Notes: generated by a model from the sequence alone, not told the origin. A stretch of DNA of 64,000 bases from JASHPR01 sp963778075 (GCA_963778075.1 CAVZTJ010000012.1:124001-188000), one strand, 5' to 3'; shown: positions 1 through 9,524, numbered from the stretch's first letter. Program-made: numbers and translations.

Positions 1-57
1 CTTGTGGATTGGCGGATGGTGCGGATCCAACCCCCGCCGGTGCTGCTTGTCGGGGGA

Positions 58-81
58 TGTTGGGGGCGGAGCCCCCCAACA
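58..81 (-). terminator. Probable terminator hairpin after trxA
   Basis: An inverted repeat with arms TGTTGGGGG (58-66) and CCCCCAACA (73-81) lies directly after the trxA stop codon at 83. There is no T-run on the transcript side, which is common for actinobacterial terminators. The rest of positions 1-57 shows no gene. Its role is inferred from position and stem strength. Confidence 0.6.
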
Positions 82-82
82 G

Positions 83-406
83 TTAGATGAAGTCGGCCAG
101 CTCGCGAAGCAGCGCCGACTTCGGCCGGGCCCCCACGATCTCCTTCACAACCTCTCCGCCCTTGAAGACGGACAGGGTCGGGATGTTCAGGATCCGGTAC
201 TTCTGCGACGTAACCGGGTTCTCGTCCACGTTCAGCTTGACAACATCGATCTTGTCAGCGTGCTCGCTGGCGATCTCCTCGAGAACCGGCGAGACCTGGC
301 GGCACGGACCGCACCACTCGGCCCAGTAGTCCACGACGACGGGCTTCTCGCTCTTGAGAACCTCGTCCTCGAAGGTCGCATCGGTTACGGCTCGGGTTGC
401 GCCCAT
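83..406 (-). CDS. trxA: Thioredoxin TrxA
   Basis: A 107-residue cytoplasmic thioredoxin that reduces protein disulfides and is recharged by the adjacent thioredoxin reductase. The active site WCGPC is at residues 31-35 (Cys32, Cys35), with the cis-proline motif NIPT in the second half. I chose the ATG at 406 because the family N-terminus begins there and an AAAGGA ribosome binding site precedes it by about 11 nt. A longer reading to 505 would run into the trxB 3' end and adds only low-complexity residues. It lies 65 nt downstream of trxB on the same strand, as in the conserved actinobacterial sigM-trxB-trxA cluster, so co-transcription is likely. Confidence 0.97.
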   Translation of the reverse strand: MGATRAVTDATFEDEVLKSEKPVVVDYWAEWCGPCRQVSPVLEEIASEHADKIDVVKLNVDENPVTSQKYRILNIPTLSVFKGGEVVKEIVGARPKSALLRELADFI

Positions 407-471
407 GGTGCGGTGTTCCTTTCCATTTCTTGGTGGCGTTTGGTCGCGAGGTCGGCGGTTCCCCGTCCCCC

Positions 472-1413
472 TCAGGTCTCCTGATCCGCCAGGTCCGCCA
501 GCCACCGCTCGGCGTCCAGGGCGGCGGCGCAGCCGGTGCCGGCCGCGGTAACGGCCTGGCGGTAGGTGTGGTCGACCACATCCCCGGCGGCGAACACGCC
601 CTTGATCGCGGTGCGCGTGGACGGCTGGTCGACGAGCAGGTAGCCCTCCGGATCGGTGGGCAGCTGCCCGGTGAACAGCTCGCTGCGCGGGTCATGGCCG
701 ATGGCCACGAAGATGCCGGTCACCGCCAGCTCGCTCTCCTCGCGGGTCCTGGTGTTCCGCAGCCGCACTCCGGTCACCCGGTCCTCGCCAAGGATCTCGA
801 CGACCTCGCTGTCCCAGGCGAACTTGACCTTCGGGTTGGCGAACGCCCGGTCCTGCATGATCTTGGAAGCACGGAGCGCATCGCGCCGGTGGATCACGGT
901 CACCGAGCGCGCGAAGCGAGTCAGGAACGTGGCTTCCTCCATGGCCGAGTCGCCCCCGCCGACGACCGCGATGTCCTGCTCCCGGAAGAAGAAGCCATCA
1001 CAGGTCGCGCACCAGGAGACGCCGTGGCCGGAGAGCAGGTCCTCACCAGGCACGTTGAGCTGACGGTAGCTCGAGCCGGTCGCGATGATCACGGTTTTCG
1101 CGAGGTAGATGTCGCTGCCGACGTTGACCACCTTGGGGTCAGCGGTCAGGTCGACCTCGGTGACGTCGTCGGCGATCAGCTCGGCGCCGAACCGCTCGGC
1201 CTGCTTGCGCATCGAATCCATCAGGTCAGGACCGATCACGCCGTCGGGAAAGCCCGGGTAGTTCTCCACATCCGTGGTCTTCATCAGCGCGCCGCCAGAG
1301 GTCACCGAGCCCTCGAAGACCAGTGGGCGCAGCCGTGCCCGCGCCGCGTACAGCGCGGCTGTGTATCCTGACGGGCCTGACCCGATGACGATGACATCCC
1401 GAACGTCGGTCAC
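472..1413 (-). CDS. trxB: Thioredoxin-disulfide reductase TrxB
   Basis: A 313-residue FAD/NADPH flavoprotein that passes electrons from NADPH to thioredoxin. The FAD-binding GSGPSG motif is at residues 11-16, the redox-active CATC (Cys135, Cys138) sits in the context WCATCDG, the NADPH motif is GGGDSA, and the C-terminal FAD motif is FAAGDV. The length is normal for low-molecular-weight bacterial TrxB. It starts with GTG, preceded by an AAGGGCAGCAAGAA stretch. It sits between the sigM/anti-sigma pair and trxA. In Streptomyces the disulfide stress regulon controls such genes, but no SigR-type promoter was sought here. Confidence 0.97.
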   Translation of the reverse strand: MTDVRDVIVIGSGPSGYTAALYAARARLRPLVFEGSVTSGGALMKTTDVENYPGFPDGVIGPDLMDSMRKQAERFGAELIADDVTEVDLTADPKVVNVGSDIYLAKTVIIATGSSYRQLNVPGEDLLSGHGVSWCATCDGFFFREQDIAVVGGGDSAMEEATFLTRFARSVTVIHRRDALRASKIMQDRAFANPKVKFAWDSEVVEILGEDRVTGVRLRNTRTREESELAVTGIFVAIGHDPRSELFTGQLPTDPEGYLLVDQPSTRTAIKGVFAAGDVVDHTYRQAVTAAGTGCAAALDAERWLADLADQET

Positions 1414-1491
1414 TTCTTGCTGCCCTTCTGTGCAACACGCAGCGGCGTCAACAGATCCGAAGGCCCGGAGATTCCCGTGGTCACCGTTCAG

Positions 1492-2445
1492 TTAGGGGGT
1501 GGTGGCCGTCGCATGCTGCAGCACGTCGCTGCTTGATGCCGAACAGCCAGTGCCCACCACCCAAATCTGCATCGGGCCGGTCTTCGCAGCCTCCGTGACA
1601 ATAATGGTCGCAGGTGCGCTGCGGTAGTGCGCCACGTCGACGAGCAGCACCAGACTTCCCGCGGCCATCCGGTTGACACATCCCCGCAGCGATGCCAGCG
1701 GGACGTCCGCGAACGTAGGTGTCTGCTCGCCCGGCACAGCGGCCGGGCTGGCCGCTCCATACCGGCCGGGCTGCTGTGCGTTCGGGCCCGTCTTCGTGAA
1801 TCCCGCGCCGTACTTCTTGACTTCCGCCGTGACCTGGCTGCTGAGCCCGTCGGGGGTGAAATTCGCGCTGGTGGTGATCGGGGTGATGCTGTCCCTGCGC
1901 CCGCTGCGCTGGTACTGCAGGGCAGGCCCGGAGACCGGCAGCGCCGACGCCATCGGCCCGTTGGCCGGCGCCCTGGTGGCAGGCTCGGCCGCCGATGGCA
2001 CACCCGATGCTGAGGTGCTTGCCGTCGAGCCGTTCTGCGTGACCACCTTGTAGATGCCGCCGCCGACGAGGACCAACGCCGCCGCGGCGGCAAGGCCGCC
2101 GAGCGCGACCTTGGGGGCGACGTGGGGCAGGCGGGACCGGCGAGGGGACCGGTGCTGCCGGGCAACTGGAGGCCTGCCGGTGACAGGCGCCTTTCCGGCG
2201 GCCGGCGCCGCGGTGCGCCTGGCGCTCTCGGCTGCGATCGCACTGGTGATCCTGGCGGTGAGATCTTCGGGCATCGGCGGCGGATGAACGCCGGCGAGCA
2301 GCGTGGTGAGCCCGCCGAGATCCTCGTTCAGAGCGCTGCAGCGCTCGCACCCGGCCAGGTGCGTGCCTATATGGGAGGTCCGGCGCTGGTTCAGGTCACC
2401 CTGCCGGTACCTGGCCATGGTTTCCGCGCTGACGTGCGGCCTCAT
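1492..2445 (-). CDS. Zinc-binding anti-sigma factor paired with SigM
   Basis: A 317-residue membrane-anchored anti-sigma factor. The N-terminal cytoplasmic part carries the ZAS signature H29-x3-C33-x2-C36. A single hydrophobic segment lies around residues 130-155 (ALGGLAAAAALVLVGGGIYK), followed by a Ser/Thr/Pro-rich extracytoplasmic part. Its start overlaps the sigM stop by 4 nt (ATGA), so translation of sigma and anti-sigma is coupled. It occupies the position of Rv3912 (RsmA) in mycobacteria. By family it should bind SigM and hold it at the membrane until a redox or envelope signal releases it. The C-terminal sensor part resembles nothing I recognise. Confidence 0.88.
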   Translation of the reverse strand: MRPHVSAETMARYRQGDLNQRRTSHIGTHLAGCERCSALNEDLGGLTTLLAGVHPPPMPEDLTARITSAIAAESARRTAAPAAGKAPVTGRPPVARQHRSPRRSRLPHVAPKVALGGLAAAAALVLVGGGIYKVVTQNGSTASTSASGVPSAAEPATRAPANGPMASALPVSGPALQYQRSGRRDSITPITTSANFTPDGLSSQVTAEVKKYGAGFTKTGPNAQQPGRYGAASPAAVPGEQTPTFADVPLASLRGCVNRMAAGSLVLLVDVAHYRSAPATIIVTEAAKTGPMQIWVVGTGCSASSSDVLQHATATTP

Positions 2446-3059
2446 GACGGGTTTTCACCCCCTTCCCGCGCAGGTAGGACGTCTCCGGTGGCTGATCGGT
2501 TCCCTGGCGCTCGCCGCCGGGTGCCCGCGGGGTGCTGCTCGGCGGCCCGCCGCAGGTGCGCCAGCCGGGGCAGCAGCCGGGCCCGCCCCCGGGCGCAGCG
2601 GCTCTTCACCGTGCCCTCGGACACCCCGAGAATCTCGGCGGTGACGGCCACCGGGTAACCGAGCATGTCCACCAGGACCAGCGCCGCCTGCTGGTCGGGC
2701 GGGAGGGTACGCAGCGCGGACCTCACGTCCATTGAGGTATCGCTGTCCGACGACGGATCTGGTATGGCATGAGCCACCGCCAGGTTGTCCAGGGTGCGCT
2801 CGTCCGCGCCGCCGGTCGCGGGCCGTGCGGCCTTGCGCCGCAACCGGTCGAGGCAGGCGTTGATGACGATCCGGTGCAGCCAGGTGGTCACGGCCGAGTC
2901 GCCGCGGAAGCTCTCCGCCCGGCGGAACGCCGAGATCATCGCCTCCTGCAGGGCGTCCGCGGCCTCCTCCGGGTCGGACAGGGTCCGCACGGCTACCGCC
3001 CAGAGTCGGTCACGGTGCCGCAGGAACAGCGTGCCAAAGGCATCCGGGTCGCCGGCCAC
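2442..3059 (-). CDS. sigM: ECF RNA polymerase sigma factor SigM
   Basis: Extracytoplasmic-function sigma factor with region 2 (FRHRDRLW-type helix, TWLHRIVINACLDRLRR, residues about 8-75) and region 4 (LPPDQQAALVLVDMLGY...VSEGTVKSRCARGRARL). The start is uncertain. The GTG at 3059 gives 205 aa, but the same frame stays open upstream to the stop near 3180 and encodes SDAELIRKH just before it, which matches the usual SigM N-terminus. No ATG, GTG or TTG lies in that upstream frame. An ATG at 3122 is one frame off. Either the true start is non-canonical or one base is wrong. It is translationally coupled to the anti-sigma gene downstream. Confidence 0.92.
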   Translation of the reverse strand: MAGDPDAFGTLFLRHRDRLWAVAVRTLSDPEEAADALQEAMISAFRRAESFRGDSAVTTWLHRIVINACLDRLRRKAARPATGGADERTLDNLAVAHAIPDPSSDSDTSMDVRSALRTLPPDQQAALVLVDMLGYPVAVTAEILGVSEGTVKSRCARGRARLLPRLAHLRRAAEQHPAGTRRRAPGNRSATGDVLPAREGGENPS

Positions 3060-3165
3060 ATGCTTGCGGATCAGTTCCGCGTCGGACGGCTCCTTGGCGG
3101 GTGCCCACGGCTCCGCCCCATCGTGTTCCGTAGCCGTCCCTCCCGTCGTCCCCGGCGCCCAGGAC

Positions 3166-4854
3166 TCAGCCCGATCCGGTCACGACGACGTTAAAGATGG
3201 ACCCCTGGTACTTGTTCGGGTGATTGGGCATCGGCGCGAGCTTCGTGAACCAGATCAGGACGTACTGTCCCGAGTCCGAACTGTTGATGGTGAACGTCAC
3301 GGTGCCGCTGACGTTGCTCTGCTGGGCCACGGTCGGCATGCTGTCGGCGATCGACTCTGCCTGGCTTATGTCGGCCTGATTACCCTGCGGCGGCGACGGG
3401 TTGGACGGGTTGCCGATCTTGATCTGAACGTCCGCACCCGCGGTCGACTGGAACGTGACCTTCACGGAACTGAGCTTGACCGAATGACCCATGTTGAGGA
3501 TCAGGCCCGAGCCCTGCTGCAGGCCGCCGAATACCGGGTTGCCAAGGTACTGGAACGTTTGCCATGCGGTCGATGGATTGTTGTCGATCGCCATGTTCGC
3601 GTCCGCCGGGTTGTCTTCGAACGCAGCCGCGCCAACCGGGGTGAGCGTGGTCGCGGCCGAGGACGTCTTGGGGGCGCCGGTGTGGTGCGATGCCGGCGGA
3701 GGCGTCTTGGTGCCGCCGTGGTTCAGCGAGGTAAGCGCGAACACGACGAGCGCGACCGCGACGACGACCACCACCGCAACGATCGCGATGGTCCGAGACC
3801 TGGACGCGCCGCCCCGCCGCCCCGCGCCGCCGCCCCGCCCGGCACCACCGCCCCGCGTCACCGGACGCGTTGAGCGCTGGCCGTCCTGGGGCCAGTATCC
3901 GGGTTCCTGCTCGTCGGGGTACAGGTATTCGTCCGGGCGCCCGTACGGGTCGCCCCGGCCGTACATGTCATCCCGGGTCGGCCCCGCGGGATGCCGGTGG
4001 CTGTCGGCCCGCGATCGCCCCCTAGTCTGCGACCGCGAAGCCGGCCGCGGCGCCGGACGTGACGGCGGCGGCGGGGGCAGTTGCGGGATCGGCACCGGCG
4101 GGATCGCCTCCACCAGGGCCGCGGAGAGCTGGTCCGGCGTGGTCAGCGCGTTGCCGTCCCTGCCGTCGAGCATCAGGGCCTGGGTGGTGATCTCGTCGAG
4201 CACGGCGGGCACGCCCGCCCGGACCTGCCGCGGGCTGCACGGAAGCCCGTCCTGCACCGGTGCCGGCGGCAGGGTGGGGCAGTCCGGGCCCGGCCAGTGG
4301 CCGGTCAGCGTCGCGTAGAGCAGCATGCCCAGCCGGTGAGTGTCGGCGAGCCCAGGGTCGTCGGAACTGGCGCCGGTCAGCGCGGCGTCGATGCCGAGGC
4401 CGGTGATCTTCACGCCGCCGCCCGCGGTCCAGCGCAGCGAGTCCGGCGACAGGCAAAGATGTGCCAGACCAGCGGCGTGCGCCGCCGAGATCGCCTCGGC
4501 CGCCTCGGCGATGATCCGGGCGCCGCGCGCCGCGTCCAGGGGGCCGTTGGTGAGCATGTCGTCCAGGGAGTCCCCGGCCGCCCACTCGCTCACGATGTAC
4601 GCGTGGTCCCAGTCGTCCTCGACATCGAACACTTGTGCGAATCGCGAGTCATTGAGCCTGCTCGCGGCCCGCGCGGCCGTCACCACCTCGCGAAGCCGCG
4701 GGAAGCCGGGCGCAAAAGTGAGAACGGTGACCGCCCGGGCCAACGTCTCGTCGATGGCTTTCCATGCAGCCCAGCCCGCAGCGGCGGCGATCCGGTCCTC
4801 AAGCCGGTACCGGCCACCGAGCCGCGTCCCCGGCTCAGAGGTAAACGTACTCAC
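3166..4854 (-). CDS. Membrane pseudokinase associated with MurJ
   Basis: About 562 residues: a protein-kinase-like domain (about residues 1-260), a Pro/Arg/Gly-rich linker, one transmembrane helix (TIAIVAVVVVVAVALVVFAL) and an extracytoplasmic discoidin-like beta domain (FEDNPADANMAIDNNPSTAW). The kinase part is degenerate: the catalytic loop reads HLCLSPDSL instead of HRDLKPxN, and DFG is replaced by ITGLGID, so phosphotransfer is unlikely. In M. tuberculosis an equivalent pseudokinase plus extracellular domain is fused to MviN/MurJ and binds FhaA when phosphorylated. Here it is a separate gene downstream of murJ. The GTG start at 4854 is tentative; the best Shine-Dalgarno (GAAGGAGG) lies about 30 nt further upstream. 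Confidence 0.85.
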   Translation of the reverse strand: MSTFTSEPGTRLGGRYRLEDRIAAAAGWAAWKAIDETLARAVTVLTFAPGFPRLREVVTAARAASRLNDSRFAQVFDVEDDWDHAYIVSEWAAGDSLDDMLTNGPLDAARGARIIAEAAEAISAAHAAGLAHLCLSPDSLRWTAGGGVKITGLGIDAALTGASSDDPGLADTHRLGMLLYATLTGHWPGPDCPTLPPAPVQDGLPCSPRQVRAGVPAVLDEITTQALMLDGRDGNALTTPDQLSAALVEAIPPVPIPQLPPPPPSRPAPRPASRSQTRGRSRADSHRHPAGPTRDDMYGRGDPYGRPDEYLYPDEQEPGYWPQDGQRSTRPVTRGGGAGRGGGAGRRGGASRSRTIAIVAVVVVVAVALVVFALTSLNHGGTKTPPPASHHTGAPKTSSAATTLTPVGAAAFEDNPADANMAIDNNPSTAWQTFQYLGNPVFGGLQQGSGLILNMGHSVKLSSVKVTFQSTAGADVQIKIGNPSNPSPPQGNQADISQAESIADSMPTVAQQSNVSGTVTFTINSSDSGQYVLIWFTKLAPMPNHPNKYQGSIFNVVVTGSG

Positions 4855-5088
4855 ATGTCTGTGACGAGCGGGGCGGCTCCCGAGCCTCCTTCGTAGCCCC
4901 GTAGGTGATGAACCGAGACAAGACAATCATGCTGTACAACATGCTAGGCCGCAGAGCGTCCCCCGACAGTCCCGCGCAACCTCCCATTGCAAACCGTTAC
5001 CACCAAGAGATATCCAAGGCAGCGCGCGGAGTTGTCCCGCCACCGGGTGCTAGTCATCATGGACCGTATCTGCGCAGGTCAACATAGG

Positions 5089-6990
5089 TCAACGCAGCCT
5101 CGCCCGGACGGTTGCGGTCAAGTCGTTGAGTTCGGCCACACCGAAGGCCTTAGCGAACATCACGTAGAGCAGCATCGCGCCCGCACCGCCGAGCGTCACC
5201 GTCGCAAGGGCGGCGATTCTTCCCCCCGGGATGACGGCGCCGAGCATGACCGATACGGCGATGGCGAAGACCGCGCCCGGGATTGCCGCAGCGTGCATCC
5301 GTACCAGCCCGCGGCCGATCACCCGGCCGTCGAGGCCGCCGATGCGCCTGCGCAGCACCTGCCACGCCACGAGCGTCCCGACCAGGTTGGAGACGCCGAA
5401 GCCCGCGCCCAGGCCGGCGACCACGTGCTGTGGCGGCAGAACGGCCAGCGCGATCAGGTTGGTGGCGATGTTGAGCACCATCGTGACGCAGCCGATGAGC
5501 GCCGGGGTCCGGCTGTCGTGCATCGCGTAGAACACCCGCAGCAGCAACTGGAACATCATGTAGGGCAGCAACCCGAGCGAGAACACCGCGAAGATCTCGC
5601 CGAGGTACCTGGCACTGGCCACTGAGGTGCTGCCGTACCCGAAGATCCCCTCGGCCAGCGGCGTGCCGAGCACGGCGAGGATCAGCGCGGCAGGCACGAC
5701 GATCACCGCGGCGAGCCGGGTTGCCGTGGAGAAGTCCGCCGCGACCAGCCGGTACTTTCGCTCGGCCGCGTGCGCGCTCATCCGCGGCAGCAGCGCGGTG
5801 ATCACGGAGATGCCGACGATCGCGTACGGCAGCTGGAACAGCGTGTAGGCGTTGCTGTAGGCGGCGAACCCGGCGCCCACGGCCTGGCCCGCCCGGTGGC
5901 CGGCGATGTTTGAGACCCGGGTGGTGAACAGGAACGCGACCTGGGTGGTCAGCACGTAGCCGAACATCCAGCCGCTCATCCGCCCGATCTCGGAGACCTC
6001 ATCGCGGCGGAAATCACGCCGGGGACGCCAGCGGAACCCGACCCGGCGCAGCGACGGCACCAGCGCCGCAGTCTGCAGCACGATGCCGAGCGTGGTGCCG
6101 ATGCCGAGCAGCCAGATGCCGCTTTCCGAGATGTTCTGCGGGGTCCGGTTCAGTCCGGCCACCGCCATGAACGCGACGCCGACCACGATCACGACGATGT
6201 TATTGATCACTGGTGTCCACATCGGGGCAGCGAAGCTGCCCCGCGCGTTCAGGATCGCCCCGGCCAGCGAGCTGACGCCGTAGAAGAAGATCTGCGGGAT
6301 GAAGAAGTAGGCGAAGATCTCCGTCAGGTGGTAGGCAGCCGCGTTGCCGATCCCGGTCGCGTAGACAGAGGTGATCGGGGCGGCGGCGAGCGTCGCCACC
6401 AGCGTGATGCCGCCGAGCGCCATCACACCGAGGGTGAAGATCCGCTGGTCGTATGCCTCGCCCCGGTCACGGTCCCGCTTGGCGGCGTTGACCAGCAGCG
6501 GTACCACGACGCTGGTGAGGATCCCGCCGAGCGCCAGGTTATAGACGATGTTCGGCAGCGTGTTGGCGAGGTTGTAGGCGTCGCCGAGGTACAGGGTGCC
6601 GATCGCGAAGATCAGGACGGCGTTGCGCACGAACCCGGTGACCCGGGAGGCGATGGTGCCCAGCGCCATCGTGCCGCTGGATCGCAGCAGGCTGGCGCTC
6701 CCGGCTGCGGGTGTGGCGTTCGCAGTGCCCTCCGTGGTGCCGTCGGCCTCGGCGGCTTCCCCAACGGCGGCCTGCCCGCCAACGTCGGCCTGCGGATGCC
6801 CCGCGGCGTGCGCGGGGGCAGCGTGGGTGTGCGCGGCGTGGGTGTGCGCGCCGTAGTGCGCAGGCTCAGCGGCGTGCCGCGGCCCGCTTACGTCTGCTTC
6901 GGGGAGCATGTCGCCTGGCGCGAATCCATTGCCTGGGGCAAGCCCGTCGTCAGCGGCGGTCGGCCCGGCCCGGTGCCCAGGCGTAGTCAT
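5089..6990 (-). CDS. murJ: Lipid II flippase MurJ (MviN)
   Basis: A 633-residue polytopic membrane protein of the MOP/MviN family that moves the peptidoglycan precursor lipid II across the membrane. An Ala/His/Pro-rich cytoplasmic N-terminus of about 110 residues precedes the membrane domain, which begins SLLRSSGTMALGTIASRVTG and contains about 14 hydrophobic helices ending near the C-terminus. The ATG at 6990 is preceded by GGAGGGAACAG, so the longer open frame to 7290 is not the start. Its first 41 nt overlap the end of the upstream DUF6049 gene. The pseudokinase that mycobacteria fuse to this protein is encoded separately just downstream. Confidence 0.95.
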   Translation of the reverse strand: MTTPGHRAGPTAADDGLAPGNGFAPGDMLPEADVSGPRHAAEPAHYGAHTHAAHTHAAPAHAAGHPQADVGGQAAVGEAAEADGTTEGTANATPAAGSASLLRSSGTMALGTIASRVTGFVRNAVLIFAIGTLYLGDAYNLANTLPNIVYNLALGGILTSVVVPLLVNAAKRDRDRGEAYDQRIFTLGVMALGGITLVATLAAAPITSVYATGIGNAAAYHLTEIFAYFFIPQIFFYGVSSLAGAILNARGSFAAPMWTPVINNIVVIVVGVAFMAVAGLNRTPQNISESGIWLLGIGTTLGIVLQTAALVPSLRRVGFRWRPRRDFRRDEVSEIGRMSGWMFGYVLTTQVAFLFTTRVSNIAGHRAGQAVGAGFAAYSNAYTLFQLPYAIVGISVITALLPRMSAHAAERKYRLVAADFSTATRLAAVIVVPAALILAVLGTPLAEGIFGYGSTSVASARYLGEIFAVFSLGLLPYMMFQLLLRVFYAMHDSRTPALIGCVTMVLNIATNLIALAVLPPQHVVAGLGAGFGVSNLVGTLVAWQVLRRRIGGLDGRVIGRGLVRMHAAAIPGAVFAIAVSVMLGAVIPGGRIAALATVTLGGAGAMLLYVMFAKAFGVAELNDLTATVRARLR

Positions 6991-9397
6991 CTGTTCCCTC
7001 CGCTGCGTTGTGCCCGGTGGCCTGGCTGCCGGCCTGGTCTGCGGCGCGGCCACCGGCCTGACGGCCGGCACCGTCGCCGGCGTGCTCGGCGGTAAAGCCG
7101 TCAGCCACGACGTTATCGGCTTCTTCCGGCTCGTTAGGCCAGTCCGGCCGACCAGCGGCATCCTGCGGCTCCGGCCCGCCGCTGCGCTGCGGCTCCGGTT
7201 CAGCATCCCGCGGGCGGTCGCCGCCGCCACCAGGACCGTCTTCGCCGCCGTCCTGCCGCCGGGCCCCCCGCCCTCCACGCCCCGATCCACGGCGCCGGAG
7301 CCCGCGGGTGACCGCGGTGAGCACGAGCACGCCGAGTGCCGCGCCCATGATCACGAGCGCCAGCGTGCCGTAGTGCGTGGCCTGGATGGTCACGCTGGCC
7401 GCCGCAGAGAACGGCACGCCCTGCGGGGTGAGCAGCCGGAGCCTGAGCGCGGTCGAGCCCACCGTGGTCGCCGCCACCGAGATCTTGACGATGTCCTGCT
7501 GCCCGGGCGGGACCGTCACCACGTGCGGCGGCCCGCGGACGGTTATCCCGCCGCTGGGATCGGCCTGCAGCCTGACGTTAACGGCATAGTTCAGCGCGTT
7601 CGAGATGGACACGGGCACGGTGCCCTTCAGGCCGCCGAGCGTGACCCTGGGCACGACGAACACGGTCAGCTTGCCCGACTGCTGCGTCAGGTAAGCGGAT
7701 ATCTGCCGGGCGAGTGTGGCGCCCTGCTTAGCCGCGCTGCCGCCACCCCGCCAGGCGGAGGACTCGATGGCGGCCGCCGCGTTCTTCAGCAGCGGGCTCG
7801 GGTTCTGCTCGACGCTCGTCAGCAGGACTGCCTGCTGCTCCACGTGTCGCGCCTCGCCAAGCAAGCCCCTGCTCAGCTGAGACTTGCTGTGCGCCCTCGG
7901 TGGCTGGCGGGTTACCTTCCCCGAGGGATCCTTGACGGAGGCAAGGTCGCCGAGGCTGACCGAGCTCAGCCACGGGGCGGTGACGGTCTCCGAGAGCAGC
8001 TCGTTCGCCAGCCCAGCCGGGGGATCCCAGCGACGTGGCGGTGCGACCACGACCGACCGGCCGATGCTGGGCTGTTCCGCGGCGATCATGGCGGTCTCGG
8101 CCAGGTACCGCTGCCCGACGGCGAACGCCGTGGCCTTCGAGTCGGACGGTGCATCAGCCGTACCGATTATCTGGGTGATGGTGCCGTCGGAGAGCAGCAC
8201 CGTCATCGGCGTGCCCGTGCCGTCCGTGGCGGTGGCCTGCGCGCTCGGCGTGTAATCCTGCTGTGGCGACGGAGGCATCGTCGAGCTGTCCAGCACGACC
8301 GTGCTGATCCCGTTCGCGGCGAGGTTCTTCAGCACCGCACGGTTGGCGATCCCGTCGGCCGGCCACGCCAGCCCGGTCAGGTTCGTGCCGCCGGTCAAGC
8401 CCGATCCGGTGAAGTTGCGGCTGAGCAGGCTGGTGGCGACGGCGCGGCCCTGGGTGAAAGCCTGGGCCAGGTCGGTGGTCATGTGGGACCGGGTCAGCGC
8501 GGCAACGTCGGCGTCCGCGTACGGCGTGAGGAACACCGGCTGGCCGGCGGTCGCCGACTTGACCTGCGCGAGCCATGCCCCGGCGGTCTGGCTGGCTGGT
8601 TTGGTCGCGGGTTTGGTCGCGCTGCCGCATCCTCCGTTACCAGTCGCGTACGGCCTGGTCATGGTGTTGACGTTGGCCAGCAGCGCCGGGTCGATCGCCC
8701 AGGTCAGGTGCGCCATGACGGAGTAATGGCTGCCCACCTGCAGCAGGTCATGCAGCCGCCCGCCGCTGGCCAGGCTGGAGGTAAGGCCATCGTTCAGCAG
8801 GCCGGGGCAGATGCCCTGCCGCGGCTGGTCGATCAGCGGCCAGATCCAGGCGATGGCCTCCTTATCGGGTTGCAGCGACCTGTTCTTCGGCCAGAACGGC
8901 AGGAAGGTCCGGCTCACGGTCAACGCGCTGAGGCTGGAGTTCTCGGCCTGGGCCGCGAGCGGGTAGACGCCGAAGGTGCTCATCGAGACGTCGTTGACGG
9001 GCAGCGATATCGTCCAGGGCACCGTGGCCCGCCGGGCAAGCGGCTTCAGCGTGGTGGCCGCTCCGGCCACCGGCTCGTCCGCCAGGAAGGTGCCGTCGGC
9101 GTACTCCTGCAGCTCGCTTCTGCTGTCGAACGGGGTTCCCGAGGAGCGAAGCTGGATCGACAGGCCGGACATGGTCCTGCTGGAGCTGTTGGTCAGCGTC
9201 CCCGAGACGGTCACGGTCCCGCCGGGCGTGGCGTAGGTAGGGCTGACCGACGTGATCGCGACGGAGACGGGAGGTGCTCCGGCGGGCTGCGCCGCCGCCG
9301 CGGTTGCCGCGCTGACCGGGACCGCAAGCCCGGCCATGGTCATCGCCGAGACGGCGATGGCCATGGCTGCGCAGCCGGTCAGCAGCGGTCGGGGCAT
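6950..9397 (-). CDS. DUF6049 family secreted/membrane protein
   Basis: A large exported protein of about 815 residues found upstream of murJ in actinomycetes (the Rv3909/SCO3895 position). It has an N-terminal signal peptide (CAAMAIAVSAMTMAGLAVPVSA), an Ig-like beta domain (TPGGTVTVSGTLTNSSS), a long middle region, and a C-terminal transmembrane helix (LALVIMGAALGVLVLTAVT) followed by an Arg/Gly/Asp/Glu-rich cytoplasmic tail. The function is unknown; conserved linkage to MurJ suggests a cell-envelope role. The start is uncertain: ATG 9397 opens the signal peptide directly, while TTG 9499 would add 34 residues. Neither has a strong ribosome binding site. It is divergent from the CCA transferase gene. 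Confidence 0.85.
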   Translation of the reverse strand: MPRPLLTGCAAMAIAVSAMTMAGLAVPVSAATAAAAQPAGAPPVSVAITSVSPTYATPGGTVTVSGTLTNSSSRTMSGLSIQLRSSGTPFDSRSELQEYADGTFLADEPVAGAATTLKPLARRATVPWTISLPVNDVSMSTFGVYPLAAQAENSSLSALTVSRTFLPFWPKNRSLQPDKEAIAWIWPLIDQPRQGICPGLLNDGLTSSLASGGRLHDLLQVGSHYSVMAHLTWAIDPALLANVNTMTRPYATGNGGCGSATKPATKPASQTAGAWLAQVKSATAGQPVFLTPYADADVAALTRSHMTTDLAQAFTQGRAVATSLLSRNFTGSGLTGGTNLTGLAWPADGIANRAVLKNLAANGISTVVLDSSTMPPSPQQDYTPSAQATATDGTGTPMTVLLSDGTITQIIGTADAPSDSKATAFAVGQRYLAETAMIAAEQPSIGRSVVVAPPRRWDPPAGLANELLSETVTAPWLSSVSLGDLASVKDPSGKVTRQPPRAHSKSQLSRGLLGEARHVEQQAVLLTSVEQNPSPLLKNAAAAIESSAWRGGGSAAKQGATLARQISAYLTQQSGKLTVFVVPRVTLGGLKGTVPVSISNALNYAVNVRLQADPSGGITVRGPPHVVTVPPGQQDIVKISVAATTVGSTALRLRLLTPQGVPFSAAASVTIQATHYGTLALVIMGAALGVLVLTAVTRGLRRRGSGRGGRGARRQDGGEDGPGGGGDRPRDAEPEPQRSGGPEPQDAAGRPDWPNEPEEADNVVADGFTAEHAGDGAGRQAGGRAADQAGSQATGHNAAEGTDDYAWAPGRADRR

Positions 9398-9524
9398 GGC
9401 GGAAATGCTATTGCGGACGACCGGGCGAGGTGTGCCAGGTCGTGCGGACTGCTGCGCATCGTCTCCCCGCTGTTCATCCGCGCTCCCCGGGTTTCCCAAA
9501 GCTTATGTGCAGGACTTACCCTCA

